Assembly (NCBI GenBank): GCA_024244665.1
Contig: JAAEOI010000133.1
Location: forward strand, 1 to 43,818
DNA from: Bacteroidota bacterium
GTDB taxonomy: Bacteria > Bacteroidota > Bacteroidia > Bacteroidales > GCA-2748055
Direction: 5' to 3'
Length of the DNA: 43,818 nucleotides
Below the pieces are notes generated by a model, which saw only the letters and a list, made by a program, of their open reading frames with translations, made no database searches and was not told where the DNA came from. A program made the translations under genes and the position numbers. Shown here piece after piece: positions 8,689 to 17,218 of this stretch (the stretch's first letter is position 1; each line of letters starts with the position of its first letter).

Positions 8689-11600
8689 ATGAATAAAATT
8701 CTACTCTCTCTTATGATTTTTACCGTGACTATCGTGGGAAGTCTGAATCTGCATGCGCAGAGCGGTGGTAATGCAACAATCAAGGGAACCATTACAGATG
8801 CATTATCAGGAGAAGTTCTCATCGGAACCAACATTGCTATTTCTGGTTCGAGCCTTGGGGCCTCTTCCGATCTTAACGGCGAATTCACCATTAGCAATAT
8901 TCCCGCAGGGCAACAAACAGTTGTTTTCAGGTATATAGGGTACAAAACTGTTGAGAGAACCGATGTTCAACTTGTGGCAGGAGAAACCCTGCAACTGGAT
9001 ATGGCAATGAATGCGGAAGCCATTATGGGAGAAGAAGTGGTGATTACCATTCAGGCCAAGGGGCAGAGGGCTGCAATAAACCAGCAATTGGCTTCCAATG
9101 CCATCACCAATATTGTCTCGTCAGATAAGATCAGGGATGTACCGGATGTGAATGCAGCCGAATCCATCGGCCGTTTGCCGGGAGTTTCTCTTCTGAGGTC
9201 AGGTGGCGAAGGTAACAAGGTTGTGATTCGGGGACTGTCACCAAAGTACAGCGTCATTGAGGTGGATGGGGTCAGGATGCCCGGTTCTTCAGGGGACAGG
9301 AGTGTAGGTCTGAGCACAGTCTCATCCGAAATGCTTGACGGGATTGAATTGTCAAAAAGTCTGACGGCCGACAAGGATGCAGATGCCATCGGTGGTATTG
9401 TGAACCTGAGAACCCGTGTGGCCGATGAGGGCTTTCATTTTAACGTTTATGGTACGGGTACCTATAACAACCTGCATAACAGCTACAACAATTATAAATT
9501 GTCCGGAAGTGTGGGGAACCGTTTTTTCAAAAACAGGCTGGGAGTACTTGCAAGTGGAGGCATTGAACAGGTGGATCGGTCGGCCGATGAGTTTTCTGCA
9601 ACCTATGATAGAATTATCTCCCCGACAGAAAATTATGTGGAAACCCAGCGTGCCCAACTCACGGAGACAAAGCGGCTCAGGGAACGCGTAAACGGAAGTT
9701 TTGTACTGGACTACAAGACTGATTTTATGAATTTGAAATTCAACAATATCTACAGTAAAAGAAAGGACAATATAGAGAGGCGACGTGCCATATACAGGTT
9801 TGAGGATAACAACTATGATTTTTTTATCATGGAGGAGTTTCCGGAAGAGAGCTTCCAGCTGCACTCACTGAGCGGTGAGTTTAATATCGGGAGTACCGTG
9901 CTGGATGTGGATGCTTCCTACAGCAGGTCAAAGTCAGATCGCTACAGGGACCGCTACCTCCATGAGGACAGGGAAGCCCTGTCTACTTTGATTAATCCCA
10001 CTCAATTGAGGTACGCGCAACCTGCAGATTTGATCCGGGATTATTACCAGGAGGAACTAACCCCGGAACGGGCGGTTGTAAGGTGGAACGAAAGAGAGAC
10101 GGAGATCCGGGATGACAATACAAAAACATTAAATGCAAACTGGAAAATACCCTATCGTTTAGGAGGTGTGTCCGGTTTTCTGAAAACGGGATTCAGGTAT
10201 AAAAAGAAAATCCGCAGCAGTGATCAGCAGACCCGGTGGACCTATTTTCACGGGGGGATTGGTGATGGAAGAATGGATACTTTCGAAGGTGTTTATCCGG
10301 ATTACCTCACTGAAACTGATGTGGGGACCACACACGGATCGGGTGTGCCGGCGGCAAACTGGAAGGATCCTGATTATGATTTTGGCAACTTTCTCGATGG
10401 CAGGTATAATTTTGCATATACAACCAGTCTTGAAGACTTAAAGAGAGATTTTAACCACCTGTACGACTATGCGGATAGTGATACCACCACATTGAGTATG
10501 AGGTCTTTCCATACCCTGAGAGGGGCGGAGACCTACGAGGATGATTATGAAACCGAGGAACAGCTGATGGCAGGATACGTGATGGCGGAGATCAACATTG
10601 GGAAGAGGATCATGCTTTTGCCGGGAATCCGCTTTGAGAATATACAGACCGAGTATTCCAGCTATTTTACGCTTACCAACGGTTTTGATCCCGAGGGACT
10701 AAATGCGCCACCAACGCAGGTGACTGCAAACCGGGAAAATTCTCACTGGTTTCCCAGCCTGAATCTGAAAATCAATATAACAGATTGGATGGATGTGAGA
10801 GGGGCCTATTACAAGAGCGCTTCCCGACCCGATTTTTCGATGTTGTCCCCCGCTCTGACAAGGACATGGGATGATTTTGACGACTTGGTCTCTTATAATC
10901 CTTACCTGAAACCAGCACTGGCTCATAATTATGACATTGGTGTCTCTTTCTATACCAACAAAGTGGGGCTTTTTACCATCAATGGTTTCTATAAGGAGAT
11001 CAGCGACCTGATCTACCGCATTCCGGAGTACCAGCCCGGTTATGTTGAGAATCTTGTGGCAACAGGAGCACCCCCGGCACTGATTGAATCGCTGACCGCG
11101 CCCGATGCGCTGTATGATTCTGTCATATATGATCCCATTGCAACCAATGATGACAAGCCCATCAATAACCCGAACGGTTCATCATATTATGGATTTGAGG
11201 TCTCCTGGCAGAGCAATTTCTGGTACCTGCCGGGGGTTCTGAGCGGCCTGGTGCTTGACCTTAATTACACCATGATCTGGTCATCCACGGAGCTTCCTTA
11301 CATGAATATGGTGGAGGGCATTGATTCTTCCGGATTTTGGCCACGTACCGTCTGGCTGGCTGAATATGCAACCCGGGAATCCCGCATGCTTGATCAGCCT
11401 GCCAGTATATTTAACGCACGGATTGGATGGGATTATAAAGGGTTTTCCACACGCCTCTCCTTCCGATACCAGGGTTCCACCATTACAAGGGTAGATCCTC
11501 TTTTCAGTCTCCTGGATGAGAGAAATCAAGCGATGTTCCGCATTGATTTCAACGCAAGACAGCAGATTACCCAAAGACTGGCTCTATCACTTGACATCGC

Positions 11601-11715
11601 CAACCTGAATAATTACATAGACGACCGGATTGTGGATCCCGGCGGGCAAACTTTTCCAAGGAGATCGGAATATTATGGCATGAACATAATTCTTGGCGTA
11701 CGCTACGATTTTTAA
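8689..11715 (+). CDS. TonB-dependent receptor with carboxypeptidase-regulatory-like domain
   Basis: Outer-membrane beta-barrel that imports a ligand, probably an oligosaccharide of this locus, using TonB energy. A signal peptide ends at HAQ (residue 24). Residues 29-107 form the carboxypeptidase-regulatory-like domain (TIKGTITDALSGEVLIGTNI through FRYIGYKTVE). The plug follows (IVSSDKIRDVPDVNAAES, RLPGVSLL, VVIRGLSPKYSVIEVDGVRM, GGIVNLRTR), then a barrel of about 750 residues ending in YGMNIILGVRYDF with the terminal Phe. The plug style resembles the TIGR01782-type receptors of Xanthomonas and Caulobacter more than classical SusC, and no SusD gene is adjacent. The neighbour 42 nt downstream is a T9SS-exported beta-helix protein, which may be its surface partner. 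Transcription probably starts at the phased TTAA element. Confidence 0.92.
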   Translation: MNKILLSLMIFTVTIVGSLNLHAQSGGNATIKGTITDALSGEVLIGTNIAISGSSLGASSDLNGEFTISNIPAGQQTVVFRYIGYKTVERTDVQLVAGETLQLDMAMNAEAIMGEEVVITIQAKGQRAAINQQLASNAITNIVSSDKIRDVPDVNAAESIGRLPGVSLLRSGGEGNKVVIRGLSPKYSVIEVDGVRMPGSSGDRSVGLSTVSSEMLDGIELSKSLTADKDADAIGGIVNLRTRVADEGFHFNVYGTGTYNNLHNSYNNYKLSGSVGNRFFKNRLGVLASGGIEQVDRSADEFSATYDRIISPTENYVETQRAQLTETKRLRERVNGSFVLDYKTDFMNLKFNNIYSKRKDNIERRRAIYRFEDNNYDFFIMEEFPEESFQLHSLSGEFNIGSTVLDVDASYSRSKSDRYRDRYLHEDREALSTLINPTQLRYAQPADLIRDYYQEELTPERAVVRWNERETEIRDDNTKTLNANWKIPYRLGGVSGFLKTGFRYKKKIRSSDQQTRWTYFHGGIGDGRMDTFEGVYPDYLTETDVGTTHGSGVPAANWKDPDYDFGNFLDGRYNFAYTTSLEDLKRDFNHLYDYADSDTTTLSMRSFHTLRGAETYEDDYETEEQLMAGYVMAEINIGKRIMLLPGIRFENIQTEYSSYFTLTNGFDPEGLNAPPTQVTANRENSHWFPSLNLKINITDWMDVRGAYYKSASRPDFSMLSPALTRTWDDFDDLVSYNPYLKPALAHNYDIGVSFYTNKVGLFTINGFYKEISDLIYRIPEYQPGYVENLVATGAPPALIESLTAPDALYDSVIYDPIATNDDKPINNPNGSSYYGFEVSWQSNFWYLPGVLSGLVLDLNYTMIWSSTELPYMNMVEGIDSSGFWPRTVWLAEYATRESRMLDQPASIFNARIGWDYKGFSTRLSFRYQGSTITRVDPLFSLLDERNQAMFRIDFNARQQITQRLALSLDIANLNNYIDDRIVDPGGQTFPRRSEYYGMNIILGVRYDF

Positions 11716-11757
11716 TTACTGATATATTATTATTGTTTCACTAAATTTCTAATTATT

Positions 11758-13626
11758 ATGAGAAAATTTACCAGATTGATTTCATGTGCTGTTGCCGTGA
11801 TCTTATTTACAAGTGTTGCTGCCTTTGGCCAGATTCCTGCCGAACAGGCAGTGGTAGAGATTGAAAACACGAAGGACGGCATCATTGAAGAAACCATCAA
11901 CGGGGATACTCTGACAGGTGGAGTCAGGGTCAATCCTAACCGGATTTACATGTTAAAACCAGGTGCGCCGTACATTGTTACTGCGCAAATCCTTTTCGGT
12001 GGAGGACAGGACACCACTTCCACACTGACCATTGTTGGTGAAGAAGGAGGGTTAAAGCCTTCAGTTCTCACCACTCCAGCAGCAGGTGGAGATGCATTTA
12101 CTCACATTGTGATCGGTTCGCTGAAGCTGAAGAATGTCTACTGGCCGACACTGACTACCGATGAAAAGGCCACTGTATTATTCAGACTGCAGGGTACCGA
12201 CACACGCCTTGAACTTGAGGATTTTATCCACGAGAATCAAAGGAGTGGAGACGTATTCTCCCTGGGTGGAGTAAAGGGAGAGATGGATATCATCATAAAG
12301 AATTGCTACTTCCGTGATATGACCAAATTCACCAATCCCTGGAACTATGCTATTTTCACCCGTGGTGATCACAATGCCATCGATACGCTGTGGATGGAGA
12401 ACGTAACCGTTGCAAACGGCGGACTGCTAGTGATGAACAAGTATTGCGTGGTTAATTTTGCATTCTTCAACCACAACACCATACAGAACATTCCAAGGTA
12501 CTGGAATTTCATGGAGCAGTGGAAAGAGGCCTATTTCACCAACAACCTGTTTATCAACTGCCTCTGGATGGGTGAGATGACAGAGACGAAGCTGACGCAG
12601 CTACAGAGCCAGTCAGAGTACGGATCAGCCCACGAGGAAACCAACGGCGTTCCTGTGGGTATTATTAACCTGATGAGACCCGAACCCAGCAAGACGGACT
12701 GGGAGATTGGTTTCCCGGGGCAAGATGCTCCTACCATTGACGATGTGAAGTTTTTGGCTTCCAATAACCTGACCTTCACCAGTCCTTTCCTGAATAACTA
12801 TTACGAGGGTGGATTAAATGATTCACTGGATGTGCCTATTTCCTATACGAACTGGGATGCCGCAACTGGCCTGGGCTGGGATGGACCACCACAAAGGGTT
12901 TCAAATATTCCCGCTATGATGTTCGGCCCGAGCCTGGATTCACTGATTGGGCTCTACGATGGAGTAGTAGCCAATGATAACTATCCACAGATGGATCCTG
13001 ACATGACAACCAAGATGATCGAATCTCAGGCCGAAGGTGATTTATATGGTACCTGGGCCCAGGCAAATTATTCCTGGCAGACGAAAAATGGAGCCCCTGT
13101 TGATGTTGAGGTGCCAGAAAAGGTAGCATCCGGTTTCACCATCGGTGACTATAATCCCAACACAATCCCCGGAGACGGAGTGGAAGATAGTCCTGGTATG
13201 ACAAATGTGATGGATATGCCCGAAGACTTCACCTATAATGACGCTCTTGTATCGACCATCGATGGGCTTAAACTAGGAGCACAGGAATGGTACGGAGATA
13301 TTTCAGACTGGGACAGCGAACAACAGCTGGCTTGGGCCAAGCAGATGTGGGCTGGTACCCTGGGTGTGGATGAGAATACTCTCTCTGAGAAATCTCTGGT
13401 TTCTATCTATCCGAATCCTGCTGGAAATATGATTCATCTTGATAGTGAGACTGCCCTGAGCAGCGCCTCATTCTATGATGTAACAGGCAGATTGGTTATG
13501 CTTATTGAACTGGAAGGTGCATTTAACAATGCCCTGGATATTTCATCATTGAATAATGGTCTTTACCTTATTCAGGTTGAAATGGAAAATGGTTCTACCT
13601 CTGCCAGCAAGCTTATTAAGAAGTAA
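11758..13626 (+). CDS. Secreted parallel beta-helix-like protein with T9SS sorting domain
   Basis: Surface-exported protein of unknown activity, encoded just after the TonB receptor and before a strong terminator, so the two form one transcript. The signal peptide ends at AAFGQ. The body has repeated short strands with Asn-rich turns (IIIKNCYFRDM, LWMENVTVANGG, FAFFNHNTIQNI, YFTNNLFINC), typical of a right-handed parallel beta-helix as in pectate-lyase-like proteins. A C-terminal region of about 75 residues (VSIYPNPAGN, ASFYDVTGRLV, NNGLYLIQVEMENG, ending KLIKK) is a standard type A T9SS sorting domain. Its position suggests a glycan-binding or glycan-cutting partner of the receptor, taking the place that SusD holds elsewhere. 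No catalytic residues can be assigned by eye. Confidence 0.8.
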   Translation: MRKFTRLISCAVAVILFTSVAAFGQIPAEQAVVEIENTKDGIIEETINGDTLTGGVRVNPNRIYMLKPGAPYIVTAQILFGGGQDTTSTLTIVGEEGGLKPSVLTTPAAGGDAFTHIVIGSLKLKNVYWPTLTTDEKATVLFRLQGTDTRLELEDFIHENQRSGDVFSLGGVKGEMDIIIKNCYFRDMTKFTNPWNYAIFTRGDHNAIDTLWMENVTVANGGLLVMNKYCVVNFAFFNHNTIQNIPRYWNFMEQWKEAYFTNNLFINCLWMGEMTETKLTQLQSQSEYGSAHEETNGVPVGIINLMRPEPSKTDWEIGFPGQDAPTIDDVKFLASNNLTFTSPFLNNYYEGGLNDSLDVPISYTNWDAATGLGWDGPPQRVSNIPAMMFGPSLDSLIGLYDGVVANDNYPQMDPDMTTKMIESQAEGDLYGTWAQANYSWQTKNGAPVDVEVPEKVASGFTIGDYNPNTIPGDGVEDSPGMTNVMDMPEDFTYNDALVSTIDGLKLGAQEWYGDISDWDSEQQLAWAKQMWAGTLGVDENTLSEKSLVSIYPNPAGNMIHLDSETALSSASFYDVTGRLVMLIELEGAFNNALDISSLNNGLYLIQVEMENGSTSASKLIKK

Positions 13627-13650
13627 TTTTCTTTCGTAGTTTTTGAATTA

Positions 13651-13683
13651 AGAGAGTGTCTTTCACAGGCACTCTCTTTTTTT
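13651..13683 (+). terminator. Rho-independent terminator after the TonB receptor/beta-helix unit
   Basis: A 10-bp stem (AGAGAGTGTC pairing with GGCACTCTCT, one G-T wobble) with a 7-nt loop (13661-13667) is followed by a run of seven T at 13677-13683. It starts 24 nt after the beta-helix gene stop and separates this unit from the next promoter-like element. Confidence 0.9.
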
Positions 13684-13687
13684 GTCA

Positions 13688-13732
13688 TTTATATTTAATT
13701 AAGGATTTCTTAATTCCGGATTCCTATATTAA
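13688..13732 (+). promoter_or_regulatory. Phased TTAA promoter-like element, copy D (partly degenerate)
   Basis: TTAA at 13699 and 13710 is 11 bp apart, with a degenerate TTTA box at 13688 one step upstream. TATATT begins at 13725, exactly 15 bp after the last box, matching the layout at 1898, 8571 and 18807. It stands directly after the terminator and before the sulfatase stub, and probably drives the GH99-like/sulfatase pair that follows. Confidence 0.42.
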
Positions 13733-13758
13733 AGGCACTCAATCCTGAATTATTCTTT

Positions 13759-13950
13759 ATGAAGTCACCTTTCAGTTTTCTCCGAATCTCAAATATCCGA
13801 ACATCTGTCAGGGTCATTTTGGGCATTCTTACACTTTCCCTGAGTTCCTGTCAGTCTGAGAAACCGAACATTATTTTAATTATGACTGACGACCAGGGAT
13901 ATTGCCTGGTCAAGTCCCATATGGGTGGAGAATTTAGCTACATAATATGA
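13759..13950 (+). pseudogene. N-terminal remnant of a lipoprotein sulfatase
   Basis: The 63-residue frame begins with a lipoprotein signal (VILGILTLSLSSCQS) followed by EKPNIILIMTDDQGY, the first metal-binding strand of S1 sulfatases. After that the similarity stops and the frame ends 16 residues later, before any CxPxR activation motif. It therefore cannot be an active sulfatase and is best read as a decayed or internally deleted gene. The signal and the upstream promoter-like element remain intact. The modular GH99-like gene starts 25 nt downstream, so the stub may still be translated as a leader. Confidence 0.82.
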
Positions 13951-13975
13951 TTATTGAAACGCCAATTTTATAATT

Positions 13976-16900
13976 ATGAAACGAATAGAAACAAGAACCA
14001 AAACCATTTTCGCCCTTATAATGGTGGCATTTTTTTCCGCACCATCTCTGTTTGCCCAGGTGGTAATTCAGCGCTGTGATCTTAACACAGGGTGGGCGGG
14101 AAGCGAAGTTTTAAGCATCGATGCCAGCGATAAGATGGAGGGGAGAGGGTCCCTGGTGACAGAAGCTGTAGCCGGAGATTTTACCTGGTTTTCCAAATCT
14201 TTTTCACAGACCCGGACCGGCATTGATCCTTCAGGCTACCTCTCTTTGTGGCTCTATGTTTCTGATGCCTCGCAATTGAACGGGGGATTGATCGGGATTT
14301 CAAGTTCTGGTGGTCCTGATACCAGGGAGTCCACCTGGCCCCTGGACAACAGCCAGGTATCGGATGGTTGGAATAACCTGTTATTACCTGTCAGCCAGTC
14401 TATTGAAGTAGGTGGTGGTGCAAGTCTGGACAGCATTAATTTTTTTCGTATCACCCAGAACCTGTTGGGCCCAATCACTGTGAAACTCGATTTTATCAGG
14501 TTTACTCCGGAGACGGCAGAACCTATCTGGCCCAATCTTGAGGTAAAGAAAGTGGACAATGCTTCTCTGGATGGTAAAGTGATGTTTGGCTACCAGGGCT
14601 GGTTCAACCATCCTGATGATGATGCGGACCTGGGCTGGGTTCACTGGGGTAACTTTTACGAACCCATCAGATCCACGGTGGATATGTACCCCGATATGCG
14701 GGAATATGGACTGGACGAGCTATACGATGCAGACCTGACTTTCCCCAACGGGAAAATGGCTCCGGTCTTCTCCTCTTATCACAAAAGTACCGTGGTACGG
14801 CATATGAAATGGGTGCGGGATTATAACCTTGATGGCGTTTTTGTGCAACGATTCATTTCCGCAGCAAACCAGCGGCCCAAAATGGACCATAAAGATACTG
14901 TTACCCGACATGTGATGAAGGGTTGTGAGGATTACGGGAGGGTATTTGCCATCATGTATGATGGGATCGGTGAGCGGGTGGAAGAGATTAAGGCAGACTG
15001 GATGCACCTGGTGGATGACATTGGGGTCACCGGGAGTGATCGTTACCTGAACCACCGCGAATTACCCCTTGTAGCATTATGGGGATATACGGTAAGAGAG
15101 GAAGCTACCCTTGATCAGCTTGTGGATCTCATCGATTGGTTCAAGAATAATCCTGAACCAAAATACAGGGCTTCCCTCCTCCTTGGAGTTGCGTGGGACT
15201 GGTATGACCAGAGTTCCGGCTGGAGGAGTGCCTTTGAGGATGTGGAAGTGATCAGTCCATGGTTTTCAGGGAATACAGACTACAACCGCGGGCAAGCCTG
15301 GTGCGATGAGCACAATGTGGACTTTCTACCTGTTGTACATCCCGGTTTTTCATGGTATAATCTGCATCAGGGTGCGAAGAATGCCAGCCCCAGGGAGGGA
15401 GGCTCTTACTTCTGGAATGAAGTAAATGAGGTGGTCTCCAAGAATGCGAAAAGTGTCTACATTGCCATGTTCGATGAGGTGGATGAGGCAACAGCCATGT
15501 TTAAACTTGCGGAAAACAACACGATGATCCCCAGAGAAGGCTATTGGCTGCCTCTGAATGCAGATGGACATGCACTGCCCAGCGACTGGTACCTGCGGGC
15601 TGCAGGATTGGCCACGGAGGTAGTCAGGGGTTATGAAGATAACCATGCGTCATTTGTCACCCCTCCTGAAGGAATTATGACCATCCGGATAATCAATGAA
15701 GTGAATGGCAATGACCTCGGTGGAATGGAATTTATTTTCCCCGATTTCCCCGATGAAACCAGCATTGAGATCAGCATTGACAGCGGGGCAACCTATGCTT
15801 ATACAACCCCGGATGATGCAGGTAGCTTCTCCATATCGCCGTTGACAGAGGGGCACTATCAGGTATTTGTAAGGCATGGAGCAGGTGCTGCGGAGGTTTA
15901 TATGGGAGAGGTGTATATTGGTAACTCCGTTGAACTTCCACCCACCGCGGCAAGTGAGCCCTATCCGGCTGACGGCGAAGTGGGTGTTCGAACCGAGCTC
16001 ACCCTGGGATGGAAAGAGGGAGAGCATGTGCAGTCGCACACCATATATCTTGGTAAAAGCACTGCTCCTGACTCTGTTACCAGCCAGGCCTCTGCTACTT
16101 ATAATCCCGGAGAACTTGAGCCTAATACCACCTATTATTGGCAGATTGATGAGGTGAATGCTTTTGGCAGCGCCGAGGGAACTGAATGGAGCTTTACCAC
16201 CGGTTCTGAAAATTCAGGTGATGAGCTTGTGCTTGATTATTGTGATTCCTATGCAGGCTGGAACTCCAGCAATGGAGTAAACATTGACACCGAGGAAAAA
16301 CAAGAAGGATATGCCAGCCTGATCAGTCAGGGGGCTGGTACAGATTGGTTTAAAAGGAGTTATAGCACACCGGTGAATAGTTTTTGCGATTCGACCGGCT
16401 ACCTCGATCTGTGGATTTATGTTTCGGATGTAACTAAATTTAACGGTGGGGGTCAACTTGAGATCAGCAGTTCCGGGGGACCGGATTCTGATGAGTATAA
16501 CTGGTCGGTGAGCGAGCTTAATCTGAGTGATGGCTGGAACGAGCTTCACCTTCAAATTAGCAGTGCTAACAAAATGGGCAATCCCCATTTAGGTGCAATA
16601 AACTTCTTTCGCCTCTATCAACATGTTAGTGCAGAAGTGATCGCAAGAATTGATTTTATCAGGTTTTCCGGCCTTGTCTATGAGCTATTATCGGCCCCGT
16701 CAAACTTAAGCGCCTCAGCCGGAGATGGTTCAGTTTCCCTGGGTTGGGATGATAATCCCGAATCGGGCATTGCTGGTTATAATATTTATCGGACCTTCTT
16801 TTCAGGTTCGGCCGGTACCAAAATAAACGATACTCCAATTACATCTTCCAGTTATGATGATGAAAATCTGAATAATGGGACGACCTATTATTATACGGTG

Positions 16901-17218
16901 AGGGCCGTGGACAAGGGTGGAAATGAAAGTGAGGGCAGCCTGGAGGTATCGGCGACACCCATTGCTGCAACTTCAGTTTACACCATGAGTGATGTGGGAG
17001 CAATCATCTATCCGAATCCTGTGGATGAACAGCTTCATATACATGTGGAATATGGGCTTTCGGTCCGCATGTTTGATTTAACCGGAAGAGTGGTAAAATT
17101 TGTTTCCCTTGGCAGCAGTGAAACTACAATGGCTGTCAGCGACCTGGAGGCCGGGGTGTATATGATTGAAATTACTACCAGCAAAGGCACGGGAGTTTAT
17201 AAATTGATAAAAAAATAG
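13976..17218 (+). CDS. Modular GH99-like glycosidase with duplicated CBM-like domains and T9SS tail
   Basis: Likely secreted endo-acting glycosidase related to the GH71/GH99 group; GH99 enzymes cut alpha-mannosides internally. The signal peptide ends at SLFAQ. Domains: CBM-like module (about 30-178), GH99-like core (about 200-555), linker domain (560-655), fibronectin III-like (656-742), a second CBM-like module (750-898), another fibronectin III domain (905-995) and a T9SS sorting domain (1005-1080, IIYPNPVDEQ). The core starts with GYQGWF and carries FDEVDEATA with Glu501 and Glu504, equivalent to the ExxE catalytic pair of GH99. The two CBM-like modules are clear duplicates: both read ISSSGGPD, then SDGWN, SINFFR or AINFFR, and DFIRF. 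A smaller paralogue of the core is at 22776. The stop overlaps the next gene's GTG by one base. GH99 itself is not proven; a neighbouring uncharacterised family is possible. Confidence 0.82.
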   Translation: MKRIETRTKTIFALIMVAFFSAPSLFAQVVIQRCDLNTGWAGSEVLSIDASDKMEGRGSLVTEAVAGDFTWFSKSFSQTRTGIDPSGYLSLWLYVSDASQLNGGLIGISSSGGPDTRESTWPLDNSQVSDGWNNLLLPVSQSIEVGGGASLDSINFFRITQNLLGPITVKLDFIRFTPETAEPIWPNLEVKKVDNASLDGKVMFGYQGWFNHPDDDADLGWVHWGNFYEPIRSTVDMYPDMREYGLDELYDADLTFPNGKMAPVFSSYHKSTVVRHMKWVRDYNLDGVFVQRFISAANQRPKMDHKDTVTRHVMKGCEDYGRVFAIMYDGIGERVEEIKADWMHLVDDIGVTGSDRYLNHRELPLVALWGYTVREEATLDQLVDLIDWFKNNPEPKYRASLLLGVAWDWYDQSSGWRSAFEDVEVISPWFSGNTDYNRGQAWCDEHNVDFLPVVHPGFSWYNLHQGAKNASPREGGSYFWNEVNEVVSKNAKSVYIAMFDEVDEATAMFKLAENNTMIPREGYWLPLNADGHALPSDWYLRAAGLATEVVRGYEDNHASFVTPPEGIMTIRIINEVNGNDLGGMEFIFPDFPDETSIEISIDSGATYAYTTPDDAGSFSISPLTEGHYQVFVRHGAGAAEVYMGEVYIGNSVELPPTAASEPYPADGEVGVRTELTLGWKEGEHVQSHTIYLGKSTAPDSVTSQASATYNPGELEPNTTYYWQIDEVNAFGSAEGTEWSFTTGSENSGDELVLDYCDSYAGWNSSNGVNIDTEEKQEGYASLISQGAGTDWFKRSYSTPVNSFCDSTGYLDLWIYVSDVTKFNGGGQLEISSSGGPDSDEYNWSVSELNLSDGWNELHLQISSANKMGNPHLGAINFFRLYQHVSAEVIARIDFIRFSGLVYELLSAPSNLSASAGDGSVSLGWDDNPESGIAGYNIYRTFFSGSAGTKINDTPITSSSYDDENLNNGTTYYYTVRAVDKGGNESEGSLEVSATPIAATSVYTMSDVGAIIYPNPVDEQLHIHVEYGLSVRMFDLTGRVVKFVSLGSSETTMAVSDLEAGVYMIEITTSKGTGVYKLIKK

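Noticed and set aside
8689..11715. Classical SusC/SusD pair
   Set aside because: The plug region is not SusC-like and no SusD-type lipoprotein follows.
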